DNA from: SHZI01 sp032122615
GTDB taxonomy: Bacteria; Pseudomonadota; Gammaproteobacteria; Steroidobacterales; GCA-2729495
Length of the DNA: 25,095 nt
Assembly (NCBI GenBank): GCA_032122615.1
Contig: JAQBGF010000071.1
Span: forward strand, 1 to 25,095
Direction of reading: 5' to 3'
Under the pieces are notes generated by a model. That model did not search any database. It was not told the origin of the DNA and worked only from the letters and a program-made list of their open reading frames with translations. How positions within the stretch are numbered: the first letter of the stretch is position 1; every line of letters starts with the position of its first letter. The position numbers and the translations under genes were made by a program. Below are positions 23,280 to 25,095 of this stretch, in pieces.

Positions 23280-23297
23280 ATGAATCGCCGATTATGA
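23280..23297 (+). other. Five-codon upstream ORF overlapping the second SDR start
   Basis: ATG at 23280 encodes Met-Asn-Arg-Arg-Leu and stops at TGA 23295-23297, which overlaps the true start ATG 23294-23296 (ATGA). Its four first residues equal those of the real protein. It may couple translation to the preceding gene, or be a remnant of a small duplication. Confidence 0.35.
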
Positions 23298-24304
23298 ATC
23301 GAAGGGAGCTGTTGCTCGGTGGCACGGCGATTGCCGCCACGGGCTCGCTGGCCGGCCCTCTGGCCGGCTGTGAGCGGGCGGAACTCGAGCGACCCGAAGG
23401 CGTGCCCCTGAGCCGTTTCGGCGCCGATTCAACGGCCGAGGATGTCACCGCCGGCCTCGACCTGTCAGGCAAGACGGCGCTCGTCACCGGCGCCAACTCC
23501 GGGCTCGGCTACGAAAGCATGCGCGTACTGGCGTTGCGCGGGGCGCACGTGATCGGCACGGCGCGCACCATGGAAAAGGCCACCGAGGCGTGCGCGTCGG
23601 TGCCGGGGCGCACGACCCCCGTTGCCCTGGAGCTCACTGATTTCGACTCCGTCGTGAATTGCGCGGCCCGAACCGCCGAACTCAGCGACGGCCTGGACAT
23701 CCTGTTGTGCAACGCCGGGGTCATGGAGGTACCGACCGCGGAACAGATCAACGGCATCGAGCGGCACCTGATCACGAATCACCTCGGCCACTTCCTGCTG
23801 ACCACCCGCCTGCTTCCGCAATTGACTGCGGCGCCCCAGGGCCGGGTCGTGGTGGTGGCAAGCGGTGCCTACAAGCAGGCGCCGGCTGCCGGCATCGAGT
23901 TCGACAACCTGTCCGGCGAACGGGATTACGAACCGCGCAAGGCCTACGGCCAGTCCAAGCTGGCCAACTACCTCTTCGTCCGCGAACTGGCCCGACGTCT
24001 TGCGGGCACGCGCGTGACGGCCAACAGCCTGCAGCCGGGCGTGATCATGACCAACCTCGGGCGCTACCTGCCCTGGTACCAGCTCGTGGCGGCAAAGCTC
24101 ATTGGCTGGACCTTCATGAAGAGCGTGGAAGCCGGCGCCGCCACCCAGGTGTACCTCGCAACCGCGCCAGCCCTCGCCAGCGTCAGCGGCTACTTCTTCA
24201 AGGACTGCAACCCGTTCCTGCCCGGCGGGAACATGGAAAATGACGAACTGGCGGCGAAATTATGGGCCGTTTCCGAGGACCTCACGCGCCCCTGGCTGAC
24301 ATAG
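23294..24304 (+). CDS. Tat-targeted short-chain dehydrogenase, second of a tandem pair
   Basis: A 336-residue paralogue of the preceding gene, similar along its whole length. It has twin arginines at 3-4 in MNRRELLLGG, a very short n-region, a hydrophobic stretch and a possible lipobox LAGC (C26). SDR motifs are intact: TGANSGLG (65-72), NAG (140-142), NHLGHF, catalytic S190 in VVVASGAYK and Y218-x3-K222 in YGQSKLAN. Both paralogues share the unusual C-terminal block LIGWTFMKS-EAGAAT and end NDELAAKLW-VSE-LTRP. The flanks of the catalytic Ser differ (SSSG versus ASGA), so substrates may differ. Retention of both copies with intact active sites suggests both are used. Confidence 0.89.
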   Translation: MNRRELLLGGTAIAATGSLAGPLAGCERAELERPEGVPLSRFGADSTAEDVTAGLDLSGKTALVTGANSGLGYESMRVLALRGAHVIGTARTMEKATEACASVPGRTTPVALELTDFDSVVNCAARTAELSDGLDILLCNAGVMEVPTAEQINGIERHLITNHLGHFLLTTRLLPQLTAAPQGRVVVVASGAYKQAPAAGIEFDNLSGERDYEPRKAYGQSKLANYLFVRELARRLAGTRVTANSLQPGVIMTNLGRYLPWYQLVAAKLIGWTFMKSVEAGAATQVYLATAPALASVSGYFFKDCNPFLPGGNMENDELAAKLWAVSEDLTRPWLT

Positions 24305-24400
24305 CACCCGGCATCAATTCCCCGCTTATGTGGCATCGGCACCGCCAGTGCATTAGAACGATAAATACTCCGGGAGCAATAAGAACAGGGAAAACCCTGC

Positions 24401-24925
24401 ATGCTCCCCCGAACGTTCTGGGTAATCCTGGCGCTGCTGGCGGTCTTTGACCCCGCGGCTGCCGCCACCTGGCAGCTTGCCGCCGGAACTACCGACTCGC
24501 ACGGCACCGTGCTGGAGATCGCCCGCGCCACGCCGCGCTGGGAAACCGCGCTTGGCTACGTCACCAAGCAGCGGGTCGACATCCGTACCGAGCAGGACGT
24601 GTGCACGGCCACTGCCACGGGCCCGGATTGCTTCACGCGGAAGGGGACGGCCGAGCGCCGCGTGGATGGCTACGGGTACCTCAGCGTCCAGCGCCGGTTT
24701 GCCTTTCGCCCGGAGGAACGACTGCAGCCGATTATCGGGCTGGGGATTGTGGCCAACTCCGACACGAACCCCTATGTGTCGTCCACCGTCGCCTTCTCCG
24801 TGTCGGCCGGGCTACGGATTGGCCCGCGCTGGACACTCGAGTGGCGGCATTTCAGCAACGCCGGGCTCGCCCAACCCAACCTCGGCCAGGACATCCTGCT
24901 CCTGCGCGGCCGCTTCGGGCGGTAG
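24401..24925 (+). CDS. PagL-like lipid A 3-O-deacylase (acyloxyacyl hydrolase family)
   Basis: A 174-residue small outer-membrane beta-barrel enzyme that would remove the 3-O-acyl chain of lipid A. A signal peptide (about 1-21, ending AAA) precedes eight-strand-like alternating segments (LEIARATPRWETALGYVTKQ, GYLSVQRRFAFRP, QPIIGLGIVANS, STVAFSVSAGLRIG). The diagnostic end is LEWRHFSNAGLAQPNLGQD, with the catalytic H150 and S152. In Pseudomonas PagL the third catalytic residue is a Glu 14 residues after the His; here that place holds D164. It lies 96 nt after the second SDR and may have its own promoter. The family call is good; activity is less certain because of the Glu-to-Asp change. Confidence 0.82.
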   Translation: MLPRTFWVILALLAVFDPAAAATWQLAAGTTDSHGTVLEIARATPRWETALGYVTKQRVDIRTEQDVCTATATGPDCFTRKGTAERRVDGYGYLSVQRRFAFRPEERLQPIIGLGIVANSDTNPYVSSTVAFSVSAGLRIGPRWTLEWRHFSNAGLAQPNLGQDILLLRGRFGR

Positions 24926-24941
24926 GCCGATTTAAACCGGC
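24926..24941. other. Near-perfect 16-bp palindrome after the PagL-like gene
   Basis: GCCGATTTAAACCGGC is its own reverse complement except for one pair. It could be an operator or a weak hairpin; there is no U tract. A related GGCCGATTT sequence recurs at 25039. The 150-nt gap between genes is otherwise featureless to me. Confidence 0.25.
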
Positions 24942-25037
24942 TGCTGGATCCTCCCGGTGGGGGCTGACTTCCGTCGTGCGGTGTGAGAGTCTACGCCCGC
25001 TTCGGGGGTGTCCGGCCGTGTTGCGGTCAGGCAACAA

Positions 25038-25054
25038 AGGCCGATTTCCGGCCT
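25038..25054 (+). other. Hairpin in the leader of the gene starting at the right edge
   Basis: AGGCCG-ATTTC-CGGCCT, a 6-bp stem with a 5-nt loop, lies 21 nt before the ATG at 25076. A TATAAC sequence overlaps its end and could be a -10, though no -35 is clear. Confidence 0.35.
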
Positions 25055-25075
25055 ATAACAGGGGGAGTAGCAGCG

Positions 25076-25095
25076 ATGGGTATTGGCAACTATGG
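25076..25095 (+). CDS. Start of a gene cut by the window edge
   Basis: ATG at 25076 follows a strong GGGGGAG by 8 nt and opens a reading frame MGIGNY that continues out of the window. Only six residues are visible, so no family can be named. Confidence 0.5.

Noticed and set aside
24942..25075. Riboswitch in the leader of the last gene
   Set aside because: Only one short hairpin is visible and no known aptamer pattern was recognised.

Overview
The window is about 25 kb of GC-rich DNA, densely coding. It looks chromosomal and gammaproteobacterial. The evidence is a complete PHO/Pst locus of proteobacterial type, Tat- and Sec-exported redox proteins, a PagL-like lipid A deacylase, a Gram-negative porin, and intergenic GTAG-headed palindromic repeats (GTAGGAGCGGCTTCAGCCGC...) of the kind common in Xanthomonadales and related orders. 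The order-level placement is inference. I saw no transposase, phage gene, CRISPR array, tRNA or rRNA.

Layout. (1) 60-2355: a CaiB/BaiF-type CoA-transferase (minus) is divergent from an HMG-CoA-lyase-like enzyme (plus), probably a small acyl-CoA catabolic pair; a clear terminator follows the lyase. (2) 2476-11608, all minus: phoB-phoR-phoU-pstS-pstC-pstA-pstB and then a porin, a self-contained phosphate sensing and uptake locus. dgkA diverges from phoB. (3) 12186-15204, minus: two tandem Tat-targeted DUF1838 proteins, an orphan [2Fe-2S] small subunit of the xanthine-oxidase/isoquinoline-oxidoreductase type, and a lipoprotein cytochrome c. This looks like an uncharacterised redox operon. (4) 15290-17993, plus: a saccharopine dehydrogenase overlapping an antiquitin-type aldehyde dehydrogenase, the last two steps of lysine degradation by the saccharopine route. 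(5) 17990-18275: a 286-bp nested palindromic element. (6) 18272-24925: a membrane-anchored or exported NTF2-like protein (minus), then on the plus strand an exported NmrA-like Rossmann protein, an 836-residue secreted cytochrome c / calcium-repeat / GLUG-repeat / propeller-like protein, two tandem Tat-lipoprotein short-chain dehydrogenases, and a PagL-like outer-membrane deacylase. A new gene begins at the right edge.

The most novel part is region 6, helped by region 3. Three nucleotide-cofactor-type dehydrogenase folds carry export signals and sit around a multi-domain c-type cytochrome. That suggests an extracytoplasmic oxidoreductase system whose substrate cannot be named from sequence. 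A second unusual signal is that the TAG of the GTAG repeat serves as the stop codon of three unrelated genes.

Motif positions and starts were read by eye from the sequence and translations. No database search was run, so family names rest on recognised motifs.
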